The notes under the pieces: generated by a model
What the model was told of the DNA's origin: nothing
The model's database searches: none
What the model saw: the letters and a program-made list of their open reading frames with translations, nothing else
Translations under genes and position numbers: made by a program
Part shown: positions 14,294 to 22,050 of the stretch, one piece after another
Layout of the letters: every line of letters starts with the position of its first letter
How positions within the stretch are numbered: the stretch's first letter is position 1
From: an uncultured Candidatus Saccharibacteria bacterium
GTDB taxonomy: Bacteria; Patescibacteriota; Saccharimonadia; Saccharimonadales; Saccharimonadaceae
Assembly: GCA_938040655.1 (NCBI GenBank)
Contig: CALHZK010000023.1
Location: 1-27,750, forward strand
Direction of reading: 5' to 3'
Length of the DNA: 27,750 bases

Positions 14294-16039
14294 ATGCAGC
14301 GACGATTGACTGAATCACGAACTGGTATGCTCGCCATCCTGCTTTTGGCCGTGATGGCGATTTTTGTGTTGCGATTGTTTTATCTACAGGTGATCAAACA
14401 CGGTGAATATGTGGCGCTGGCGCAGGCTAGTCAGCAGCGCCGGTTTGTCATCCCGGCGGCACGTGGTCAGATTTATATGATGGATGGCAAAACGCCGGTG
14501 CCGGTGGTATTGAATCAAGTGGTCTACACGATGATCGCTGATCCGCAGGCGGTCAAACCCGAGCAGCGGGCAGAGATTATCGCTCAGCTTCGTCAGGTGG
14601 CTGGCGGCGAGATGGTGGCTGATGCGGCAGCCAAGCTAGCTCGGACATCCTCGCGCTATGAAGTCCTGGCGCGCTCGATCACTCGGCAGCAAGCCGAGAA
14701 ATTAAAGCAAAAGAACTTTGCAGGTATCTTGTATCAAAAGGGGACAATGCGAAGCTACCCCGAGAGTCAATTGGCCGCCCATGTCTTAGGGTTTGTCAAT
14801 GCTGAGGGCAAAGGGCAGTATGGCGTAGAGGGTCATCTTAATAATCGCCTCAAGGGGCACGATGGGCTACTACGGGCGGTGACTGATGTGCGCAATGTGC
14901 CCCTGACGCTGAACAAGGATAATATTCGCATCGAAGCTACGCCGGGTGACAACCTGGCGCTATCAATTGATCGAAATGTTCAAAATTATGTTGAAGAGGC
15001 ACTCAAGCGAGGAGTTGACAAAGCTGGTGCCACCGAAGGCAGTGCGATGATGCTCAATCCGCACAATGGCCAGGTGTTGGCGATGGCCAACTATCCGACC
15101 TACAACCCAGCTGACTATGCCAAGCAGCAGGATGGTTCGGTGTTTGTCAATGCGACAACTATGGTGCCATTCGAGCCAGGATCAGTGATCAAATCATTCA
15201 CCATGGCGACTGGTATCGACAAGGGGGTGATCACACCACAGACCACCTATCAAAACACTGATTGCCTGACGGTGGCTGACCGCAAAATGTGCAATGTGCT
15301 GCGCGGCCTCGGGACGAGCCTGACTATGCAGCAGGTGCTCAACTACTCGCTGAATGTCGGTACAGTGACGGTCGGCCGGCGGCTGGGTGATGGGTCGCAC
15401 ATCAATCAGCAAGCTCGCCAGACAATCTATAATTATTTTCATGATCGATTTGGCTTTGGGGAGTATACTGGTATTGAGGTTGGCGAAGTGCAGGGGAGTA
15501 TTAGCTCGCCGACGAGTGGGCAGGGCAATGAAGTTCGCTACGCCACGATGACCTTTGGGCAGGGGATGAACTTGACCATGGCACAGGTGGCAGCTGGGTT
15601 CTGCTCGATCATCAATGGCGGTCAGTATTTTAAGCCAAGTGTGGTCAAGGGGACGATCGATGCCCACGGGTCGCTCCACCAGTCATCAGCGCAGGCGCTG
15701 CGGCGCACAGTCAGCCAGCAAACTTCGGCCCAGCTGCGTGACATGCTGAGGGCGACACGGCAATCATTGGCTATCGGAGGTGGCGATAAGCCGGGCTACG
15801 ATATCGGTGGCAAAACTGGCACCTCAGAAACAGTGGTCAATGGTTCGTATACGCAGACCGAGACGGTCGGTACCTATATCGGTTACGGTGGCGTGACGCG
15901 GCCAGAGTATGTCATAATGATACGAGTTGCTGCCCCAGGCAAAAAACTAAATCTACAAGGTAATATTCATGCTGCACCAATTTTTACGGATATCTCTAAT
16001 TGGATGATTGACTATATGAAATTGGCGCCAAAGGAGTAA
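14294..16039 (+). CDS. ftsI: Septal penicillin-binding protein (FtsI/PBP2b class)
   Basis: A 581-aa class B PBP, a D,D-transpeptidase that cross-links septal peptidoglycan. It has an N-terminal anchor (~12-32), a dimerisation/pedestal region with RRFVIPAARGQIYMMDG and HVLGFVNAEGKGQYGVEG, and a transpeptidase domain with all catalytic motifs: S297VIK (nucleophile Ser297, Lys300), S352LN and K507TGT. There are no PASTA domains at the C-terminus. It lies between the FtsL-like gene and mraY; in most bacteria murE and murF would come between, and they are missing here. Partner glycosyltransferase FtsW is two genes downstream. Confidence 0.94.
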   Translation: MQRRLTESRTGMLAILLLAVMAIFVLRLFYLQVIKHGEYVALAQASQQRRFVIPAARGQIYMMDGKTPVPVVLNQVVYTMIADPQAVKPEQRAEIIAQLRQVAGGEMVADAAAKLARTSSRYEVLARSITRQQAEKLKQKNFAGILYQKGTMRSYPESQLAAHVLGFVNAEGKGQYGVEGHLNNRLKGHDGLLRAVTDVRNVPLTLNKDNIRIEATPGDNLALSIDRNVQNYVEEALKRGVDKAGATEGSAMMLNPHNGQVLAMANYPTYNPADYAKQQDGSVFVNATTMVPFEPGSVIKSFTMATGIDKGVITPQTTYQNTDCLTVADRKMCNVLRGLGTSLTMQQVLNYSLNVGTVTVGRRLGDGSHINQQARQTIYNYFHDRFGFGEYTGIEVGEVQGSISSPTSGQGNEVRYATMTFGQGMNLTMAQVAAGFCSIINGGQYFKPSVVKGTIDAHGSLHQSSAQALRRTVSQQTSAQLRDMLRATRQSLAIGGGDKPGYDIGGKTGTSETVVNGSYTQTETVGTYIGYGGVTRPEYVIMIRVAAPGKKLNLQGNIHAAPIFTDISNWMIDYMKLAPKE

Positions 16040-16049
16040 ACGAGAGCAC

Positions 16050-17087
16050 ATGAAAGTAATACTACAAACAATGACCAATGAGCTGACACACGTGTTTCTT
16101 CTCAGTTTGGGTGCCTTTTTGCTGGCGATGTTCCTGACGCCGATCTATACCTTTTTTGCCTATCGCTACCGATTCTGGAAGCGGCAGCGCTCCGAGAGTA
16201 CTGATGGCAAAAAGCTGGAGGTTTTCACGAAGCTACACGCTGCGAAGTTTCGCCGTAATATCCCAACTATGGCAGGGATTATCGGCGTCGTGTCGGCTAC
16301 CTTGGTGACCGCGCTATTTAATCTGGATCGAGCACAGACGTGGTTGCCGCTGGCAGCGCTACTGGGCGGCGGCGTGGTCGGCTTGATTGACGACATTATC
16401 AATATCCGCGGTGCTGGCGGCGGGGTCGCTGGTCTGCGTAGCCCGGTGAAATTTACCTTGATCACGCTGATCGGTGTAGTGCTAGGGTGGTTCTTTTATG
16501 TCAAGCTGGGGTTCGATAGTTTCCATATGCCATTTGTTGGCGATGTCCATATTGGCTGGCTGATCGTACCGCTGTTCGCCTTTGTGGTGGTCGCGACTGG
16601 TAATGCAGTCAATATTTCAGATGGTCTCGATGGACTCGCAGGGGGCTTGCTATCGGTCAGTTTCACCACCTTTGGGTTTATCGCACTCCTGCAGCAGCAG
16701 ATTATTTTGGCGACATTTTGCTTCACGGTGGTCGGGGTGTTATTGGCGTATCTGTGGTTTAATATTTACCCTGCTCGCTTTTTCATGGGTGATGTCGGCA
16801 GCTTTGCCTACGGCGTCAGCCTGGGGGTGGTGGCAATGCTGACAAATTCGCTCCTGCTATTACCGGTGATTGGCTTTCTATTTGTACTCGAAGCAGGCTC
16901 CAGTGCGATCCAAATCCTCAGCAAAAAAATATTTGGCCATAAGGTGTTTTTGTCGGCGCCAATTCACCACCATCTCGAAGCCAGTGGCTGGCCAGAGACC
17001 AAAGTCACGATGCGGTTTTGGGTGATCGCCTGCGTCATGGCGTTTATTGGCTTTCTGATTGCGCTGGCTGGGGGGCACATTGCGTAG
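16050..17087 (+). CDS. mraY: Phospho-MurNAc-pentapeptide transferase MraY
   Basis: A 345-aa polytopic membrane enzyme that transfers phospho-MurNAc-pentapeptide from UDP to undecaprenyl phosphate to make lipid I. Diagnostic motifs: IPTMAG, GLIDD (Asp114-Asp115), NAVNISDGLDGLAGG (185-199, catalytic Asp191 and Asp194), FMGDVGS (Asp248), and HHHLEASGWPETKVTMRFW near the C-terminus. About ten hydrophobic segments are visible. Start ATG 16050 is 10 nt after the PBP stop; a second ATG at 16071 is possible. The 3' end overlaps the likely ftsW start by 8 bp. Confidence 0.95.
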   Translation: MKVILQTMTNELTHVFLLSLGAFLLAMFLTPIYTFFAYRYRFWKRQRSESTDGKKLEVFTKLHAAKFRRNIPTMAGIIGVVSATLVTALFNLDRAQTWLPLAALLGGGVVGLIDDIINIRGAGGGVAGLRSPVKFTLITLIGVVLGWFFYVKLGFDSFHMPFVGDVHIGWLIVPLFAFVVVATGNAVNISDGLDGLAGGLLSVSFTTFGFIALLQQQIILATFCFTVVGVLLAYLWFNIYPARFFMGDVGSFAYGVSLGVVAMLTNSLLLLPVIGFLFVLEAGSSAIQILSKKIFGHKVFLSAPIHHHLEASGWPETKVTMRFWVIACVMAFIGFLIALAGGHIA

Positions 17088-18363
17088 CGAGCGAGCATCG
17101 CAGTCGTCACCGGTTCGGCCACGCCGTCACCGGCCAATGTACCAAATTGCGCTGTATATGGGGCTCCTTCTTCTCTTGGGGTTGGTGGTGATGTATGCGC
17201 TGGGGCCGCAGCGCGCCAACGTACTGAACCATGCCTACGGTACTCATTATAGCGACACCTTCTTCTTTAATAAGCAGTTTGTCAGTGTGGTGACTGCTGT
17301 CGTAGCCTTTGCGGTATGTGCGGCGGTGCCGTACCGCTGGTTTACTGATCATGCCCGAAAGATTTTCCTCATTGGCCTACTGGCCAGTCTACTCTTAGTG
17401 GTGTGTGGTGCTGTCTTGCATCTATCATTTGCGACTGAGACGAATGGGGCATACCGCTGGTTTTATCTGGGTGGGCTTGGTAGTTTTCAGCCATCAGAGC
17501 TTCTGAAGTTTGGTGTGCTTTTGTTTGCGGCGGGATTTTTGGGCCAACGGGCTGGCCAGGGAAAAATCAATAGCCTGTCTGACACGCTGATTCCTTTGGC
17601 GGTGGTAGTCGGCGTGGCGCTTATGACGATAGTGGTGCTACAAAAAGACCTCGGGACCGGGGTGTCGCTGGTGGCACTGGTGCTGGCAGTGCTGGTGGTC
17701 TCCGGCATGAGCTGGCGAGTGATCGGTAAAATTGCCGGGATATTAGTGATCGGTGCTGTCTTGCTGACGGTCTTTTCACCGCACCGGATTGAGCGGGTGA
17801 TGACATTTTTCCAGGGCGATAGCCACCAGACTACACAGAAGGATGACAACAATTACCATATTCAGCAGGCACGCATCGCCATTGGCTCAGGGGGGCTCTT
17901 TGGGCTTGGTATCGGCAAGAGTGTCCAGGCCACCGGCTACTTGCCAGAGGCGATCAACGACTCAATCTTTGCCATCATGGGCGAGACTTTTGGCTTGGTC
18001 GGCCTACTGGCTATCCTGGGCTTATTTACCGCACTTTTGTTGTCGCTACTACGCGTCGCGGCTCGGCTGCCAGACATGCGCTTACGATTGATTGTCGCTG
18101 GTGTATTCGGTTGGGTGGCTTCGCATGTGGTGCTCAACGTGGCTGCGATGACCGGGGTAGCGCCGCTGACCGGTATACCGTTGCCGCTGCTTAGTTATGG
18201 GGGAACAAGTATGTTGTTCGTGGCAGCTGCGCTAGGGTTGGTATTTCAATTATCAGGGTTTACGTCACATAAACCGTTAACAGAGGAGGGGAGTAATGGC
18301 AAAGATTTTAGCAGTCGGCGGCGGCTCCGGCGGACACGTTACGCCAGTGGTAGCCGTCTTTAA
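17080..18363 (+). CDS. ftsW: Peptidoglycan glycosyltransferase FtsW
   Basis: A SEDS-family membrane protein (427 aa from this start) that polymerises lipid II at the septum with the PBP. Motifs: FQPSELLKFGVLLFAAGFLG, VLQKDLGTGVSLVAL, HIQQARIAIGSGGLFGLGIG, YLPEAINDSIFAIMGE (the conserved catalytic Asp) and PLPLLSYGGTSML. The start is uncertain: TTG 17080 keeps the basic RPRRHRP patch before the first membrane segment, as is usual for FtsW, and overlaps the mraY stop; ATG 17137 would remove it. The 3' end overlaps murG by 68 bp, so the Arg-rich C-terminal tail (SSRRRLRRTRYASGSRL) is read from the murG glycine-loop codons in another frame. Confidence 0.93.
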   Translation: MRSERASQSSPVRPRRHRPMYQIALYMGLLLLLGLVVMYALGPQRANVLNHAYGTHYSDTFFFNKQFVSVVTAVVAFAVCAAVPYRWFTDHARKIFLIGLLASLLLVVCGAVLHLSFATETNGAYRWFYLGGLGSFQPSELLKFGVLLFAAGFLGQRAGQGKINSLSDTLIPLAVVVGVALMTIVVLQKDLGTGVSLVALVLAVLVVSGMSWRVIGKIAGILVIGAVLLTVFSPHRIERVMTFFQGDSHQTTQKDDNNYHIQQARIAIGSGGLFGLGIGKSVQATGYLPEAINDSIFAIMGETFGLVGLLAILGLFTALLLSLLRVAARLPDMRLRLIVAGVFGWVASHVVLNVAAMTGVAPLTGIPLPLLSYGGTSMLFVAAALGLVFQLSGFTSHKPLTEEGSNGKDFSSRRRLRRTRYASGSRL

Positions 18364-19459
18364 GGAATTGCGGCAGTCTGGCGACCACCAGCTATTTTTT
18401 TGGTGTGATAAAAAATTTGGCCCTCAGGCTAAGGGGATCTTTCAGAAGTTTGACTCGACGATACCGATCGACCTGATCATTGCCGGCAAATTGCGGCGAT
18501 ACCATGGTATGACAATCTGGCAGCAGCTTCATCCTTCTATTGTGCTGCCAAATCTACGCGATTTCTTCAAGGTGGTTGCGGGGTTTTTCCAGAGTCTTTA
18601 TAAGCTGGCGCGTCTTCGTCCGGATGTGATTTTTATGAAAGGTGGCTACGTGTGCCTCCCCGTCGGCTACGCTGCTCGATTACTACGTATCCCACTGGTG
18701 CTGCATGATTCTGATGTTCATCCTGGACTGACGAATCGTCTCTTGGCGCCATTTGCCGCCAAAATTGGCACCGGTGCGCCGCTTGAACACTATAATTACC
18801 CAGCGATGAAAGCCGAATATGTCGGTATCCCGGTATCGTCAGAATTTCGCCCGTATAGCGAAGCTGAACGCCGCCAACTGAAGGGGCGCATGGGGTTTGA
18901 TCCGAATCGGCCACTGGTGGTTATTACTGGCGGAGGTCTGGGGGCTGTCCGTCTTAATAACGCCGTCATGGCAGTCCGAGCGCAGCTGTTGGCAGAGACA
19001 TCGGTCTTGTTGGTATCGGGGACACATCAGTTTGAGGAGCTACAGGTACAGTCGATTGACCACCCAGGCTGGCGGCTCCAGGCCTTTATCCACAAAGGTA
19101 TGCCGCAGGTATTGGCGGCGGCCGACGTCGTCGTGGCGCGGGCTGGGGCGACGACGCTGCTTGAGCTTGCAGCCCTTCATAAAGCGACGATTATTGTGCC
19201 GAACGGCCAACTGACTGCCGGCCACCAGTTGAAAAACGCCAAAGTTTATCAAGACGCCCTGGCAGCGATTGTCTTGACGGAAGAGCAGCTGATTGAGTCA
19301 CCAGCCATATTGGCGTCAAAGATAATCGGTTTGCTGCGATCAGATAAGATTCGCCGTGGTCTTGGCAAAAACTTCGGCACATTCGCCAAACCAAATGCCG
19401 CCAAAGATATGGCACATATTTTGCTAACGGTGGTGAGACGGCAGGGGAGGCGACGGTGA
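18296..19459 (+). CDS. murG: UDP-GlcNAc:lipid I N-acetylglucosaminyltransferase MurG
   Basis: A 387-aa GT28 enzyme that converts lipid I to lipid II on the inner face of the membrane. Motifs: VGGGSGGHVTP (7-17, with His14), MKGGYVCLPVGYAARLLRIP, VITGGGLGAVRLNNAV, and RAGATTLLELAAL through NGQLTAGHQLKNAKVY for UDP-GlcNAc binding. The region normally reading H-E-Q-N-x-x-x-G-x-x-N is LHDSDVHPGLTNR (136-148), so EQN is replaced by DSD. The Shine-Dalgarno GAGGAGGGGAG lies inside ftsW, and the start is buried in its frame. The TGA overlaps the ftsQ GTG. Confidence 0.95.
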   Translation: MAKILAVGGGSGGHVTPVVAVFKELRQSGDHQLFFWCDKKFGPQAKGIFQKFDSTIPIDLIIAGKLRRYHGMTIWQQLHPSIVLPNLRDFFKVVAGFFQSLYKLARLRPDVIFMKGGYVCLPVGYAARLLRIPLVLHDSDVHPGLTNRLLAPFAAKIGTGAPLEHYNYPAMKAEYVGIPVSSEFRPYSEAERRQLKGRMGFDPNRPLVVITGGGLGAVRLNNAVMAVRAQLLAETSVLLVSGTHQFEELQVQSIDHPGWRLQAFIHKGMPQVLAAADVVVARAGATTLLELAALHKATIIVPNGQLTAGHQLKNAKVYQDALAAIVLTEEQLIESPAILASKIIGLLRSDKIRRGLGKNFGTFAKPNAAKDMAHILLTVVRRQGRRR

Positions 19460-20376
19460 AGCTGCCGTTTTGGCCACGCAAGAAGCCACCGCAGACTCGC
19501 CGCCAGCTGGCCGCCCAGCGGCAGGCACAGGCACACGCGGTAGAAACCGCGACACCAGGTGGAGCCTATCGCCGCAACCGCAACCTCAATACCCGCCAGA
19601 CTGACTCGCCAGCTGCCACCTCAGAGCGATTGGCGACCCATATCATCGCTCGCCGTCGGCGAGCTCATCACCACCGGCTGGCTATCGTAGCTGGATGCCT
19701 TGTGGGTATCGGTATTGTGGTCATGCAACTGTCAATTTACATCTCTGTACAGACGCCAGATGCTACGAGCGCACACCAGTCTTCGCGGTATCAGCAGGTG
19801 CTGCAGCAATATTACGCCAGCCGGCCGCTCGAGCGACTTCGCTTCCTGACCAACTACAAGGCTCTCCAGGAGTTTTTCTTGAAACACGCCTCAGAAGTCA
19901 AGTCAATTCGCCTCGAAGGCTCTCGGCCGCTTACAACCAGCCTCAAGCTAGTATTTCGCCAGCCGGTGGTGCAGTGGTCGTCTACCAACAAAGTCTATTT
20001 TGTTGATGATAACGGCGTGACGTTTGAGCGTAATTATTTTGCCACGCCAACTGTCATCGTCAAGGACCAGAGCGGTGTGCCTGCCTCGGCTGGCCAAGAG
20101 GTGATAAATCATCAGTTTTTGAGCTTTCTTGGCCAGGCGGTCGCCGCTTTCACCCAGCACCGCTTACAGGTTGCCGAGGTCATTTTGCCGCCAAATACCG
20201 TCCGCCAAGTCCATTTTGTCACCAAGGGTCGGCCATATGCGATCAAGATGACTATCGATCGCGCTGCTGAAGCACAAGTTGCCCAGGCCGCCAAAACTAT
20301 CCAATTTCTTGACCAGCGCAAGCTGACGCCCGAATACATCGACGTGCGAGTCGACCAGCGGGTATTTTATCGCTAG
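19456..20376 (+). CDS. ftsQ: FtsQ/DivIB-like division protein
   Basis: A 306-aa bitopic protein. It has a long basic, Gln/Arg-rich cytoplasmic N-terminus (~1-74), one membrane segment (~75-96), then an extracytoplasmic part with a POTRA-like region (SEVKSIRLEGSRPLTTSLKLVFRQPVVQW) and a beta domain (VYFVDDNGVTFERNYF ... PEYIDVRVDQRVFYR). The ending YIDVRVDQRVFYR matches the family's Y-I-D-L-R-x-x-x-R-V. GTG 19456 overlaps the murG TGA (GTGA). It should scaffold FtsL and FtsWI. ftsA and ftsZ, which often follow, are absent; the cluster ends here. Confidence 0.88.
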   Translation: MKLPFWPRKKPPQTRRQLAAQRQAQAHAVETATPGGAYRRNRNLNTRQTDSPAATSERLATHIIARRRRAHHHRLAIVAGCLVGIGIVVMQLSIYISVQTPDATSAHQSSRYQQVLQQYYASRPLERLRFLTNYKALQEFFLKHASEVKSIRLEGSRPLTTSLKLVFRQPVVQWSSTNKVYFVDDNGVTFERNYFATPTVIVKDQSGVPASAGQEVINHQFLSFLGQAVAAFTQHRLQVAEVILPPNTVRQVHFVTKGRPYAIKMTIDRAAEAQVAQAAKTIQFLDQRKLTPEYIDVRVDQRVFYR

Positions 20377-20509
20377 CGCATGCAGATATTCCGGGGGCGG
20401 GGGAGAGACTCCAATCATACGGGGCTCGTGAAGAAAAATATATTTATCAATAATAATTCAAAAAAGTCAAACAAACAGAGAAGATTAATAGAGCAGGGCA
20501 ATAAAAAAG
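20377..20509. other. Gene-free AT-rich stretch after ftsQ
   Basis: A G-rich run near 20391-20405 is followed by strongly A-rich DNA. The 12-mer AAAAAAGTCAAA occurs at 20460-20471 and again at 20510-20521, where it begins the RNA candidate. No convincing terminator or promoter was found. Confidence 0.4.
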
Positions 20510-20513
20510 AAAA

Positions 20514-20934
20514 AAGTCAAATATATCTCCCGCGGGAGATGTGGAAAGTCATGTTGTAAAAATCTGCAACACTCCGAGGTGGTCTCGTGACCTCTGTGAC
20601 TCGTGTGACTGAGCTTTTGGTGTCTCGGCGGTTTCAGGAGTCGGCGCTTCGAGGATGGACTGACTACTCTTTGCATAGATTACGCTCTGTTCGTAGCTGT
20701 ATAAAGAGTAAGTAAAGATTGAAGCTGTGGTGTGGAAACGCAGCGAAACCCCTACCGAATATGTATGCGGGGTTATTCTTAGAGAGGGTGTGCTACTTAT
20801 CGGTTTTGGGCCTAGTTTGAGACGGTCGGTATACCTATAGTACGTAAAAGGTACATTGTGCGACATTAAGTCAATCGATCAAAAACGATTGACTATTCAT
20901 CCCTGCCCACCGTATCATGGCGTTTTTTGACCGT
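20514..20934 (+). ncRNA. rnpB: Candidate RNase P RNA
   Basis: The stretch has no gene but shows the landmarks of bacterial RNase P RNA in the right order. A terminal helix pairs GTCAAA (20516-20521) with TTTGAC (20926-20931). A stem ATCTCCCGCGGGAGAT (20525-20540) precedes GTGGAAAGTC (20541-20550), close to the conserved GAGGAAAGUC. GTCATG (20548-20553) pairs with CATGGC (20916-20921) like P4. GCGAAACCCC opens a hairpin closed by GGGGTT (20747-20774), and a TTTGAG ... CTATAG segment precedes a strong 9-bp hairpin (20869-20894, P18 position). The conserved ACAGAA near the 3' end is not recognisable, so the call is tentative. Ends are approximate. Confidence 0.5.
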
Positions 20935-21059
20935 ACTACACTCACTTGCCTTGTCACTTGTGTACGGCTAATACTACCCGGCTTATTCTTTGTAAGCAAA
21001 ACCGGTATATAATGATATATCGATATATTTTTGGCTGTATGGCAATGGCTGTCGCAAAT
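20935..21059. other. Convergent intergenic DNA
   Basis: CCGTAC (20931-20936) and GTACGG (20962-20967) flank a short loop, and ATATATCGATATAT (21015-21028) is a perfect palindrome. This is where rightward and leftward transcription meet; either element could act in termination, but neither has the standard form. Confidence 0.3.
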
Positions 21060-22001
21060 TTAGAGCTGGCGGCCAAGCTTTTTGATCGGTAATTCGTAGC
21101 GATCAGTGCCGTTCGTCTGCTTGAGGTGCTGGATGGCGGCAGCGACGTGGTCGACATACGTTGAGCCATAGTGGGCGCTCGACTGGTTGAGATACTCTGC
21201 AACTGTTTCGTAGATTGAATCACTATCTTGTGTGGGGTTATCCAGGAGATTGCGGCAATAGATCGCCTCTTGGACTTCTTGTCGTGCATTCTGGTGAGGC
21301 TTAGTGGTAGAAGTTGAGGAGTTGATTAGATCCTCGAGAGCTGCAGTAATTGCGTAGCCGTCTGCGCCATGAAGAATACATAGATAGTAGTTACTGAGCG
21401 GTAGGTCTTGGTCGTGTGTCTGATCATGCAATGGGTAGAGTGAGCTGCTTCGCCGCATGATACGAGAGGCTGACTCGTTATTGTGACGTATCAGCTGGAG
21501 CACAAAGTCGGTCAGGGCGGCGGTTCTGCCGGCCTCGTTCTTGTATTTGTCGTAGGTGGCAGCAACTACTCGAGGGAAGGCATCGCCGATATAATCACCA
21601 TCTTGAGCGTCGATTGTGCCGCTGGCTGTCAGTGTCTCGATTGCTGCTAGGACAATGCTGTTTAGCTGCTGACCCTGGACCTGCTCACGCTGGTTGTCTT
21701 GTGGGTCGATAGTGACGGCCTGCCCTGCCTTTCTCTCCTCGGCTTGCTGCCGGTATTGTTGGTGGCGATTCACGAAATTACTGTCCTCAAGTGCATACTC
21801 AAGTGCTCGAAGGTTTTTGAGCACGAAACGAGCACCATCTTGGCTACTGGTCGCCTCAAACGCAGCAGAGAGAAGCTCTCCTGGTTGGTGTTTCTCGGCG
21901 AGCTCATCAAAGTAATCGGTGAGTGTAGCTTCTGTCTTGATATGCTCTACGACGCCGGCGCCTGGTACTGGTAGTTTAGATTCCATAGGTAAGAACTCCA
22001 T
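21060..22001 (-). CDS. Unknown soluble protein
   Basis: A 313-aa protein, not recognised. It appears wholly alpha-helical and polar, with no membrane segment or signal peptide, and is rich in Gln, Ala, Asp and Glu. A Q/R-rich linker at ~80-110 (RHQQYRQQAEERKAGQ) divides an N-terminal block (ATLTDYFDELAEKHQPGELLSAAFEATSS) from a C-terminal helical block. No catalytic signature was found. It has its own promoter embedded in the end of the ATPase gene upstream. Its product may act separately from that ATPase despite adjacency. Confidence 0.72.
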   Translation of the reverse strand: MEFLPMESKLPVPGAGVVEHIKTEATLTDYFDELAEKHQPGELLSAAFEATSSQDGARFVLKNLRALEYALEDSNFVNRHQQYRQQAEERKAGQAVTIDPQDNQREQVQGQQLNSIVLAAIETLTASGTIDAQDGDYIGDAFPRVVAATYDKYKNEAGRTAALTDFVLQLIRHNNESASRIMRRSSSLYPLHDQTHDQDLPLSNYYLCILHGADGYAITAALEDLINSSTSTTKPHQNARQEVQEAIYCRNLLDNPTQDSDSIYETVAEYLNQSSAHYGSTYVDHVAAAIQHLKQTNGTDRYELPIKKLGRQL

Positions 22002-22021
22002 TTTAATACTAATTAAGAGGT

Positions 22022-22050
22022 ATAGTAGTATAATATCACTATTTCGTCAA
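22022..22050 (-). promoter_or_regulatory. Promoter TTGACG-17-TACTAT on the minus strand
   Basis: On the minus strand, -35 TTGACG (22050-22045) covers the final Leu-Thr codons of the ATPase gene, and -10 TACTAT (22027-22022) follows after 17 bp. The predicted start near 22015 leaves about 14 nt before ATG 22001. Confidence 0.6.

Noticed and set aside
15194..15679. 161-codon minus-strand open frame
   Set aside because: Antisense to the transpeptidase domain of the PBP; a shadow.
21012..21092. 26-codon plus-strand ORF after a TATAAT
   Set aside because: Its ATG overlaps the hexamer, so it would not be in the transcript, and it runs antisense into the 313-aa gene.
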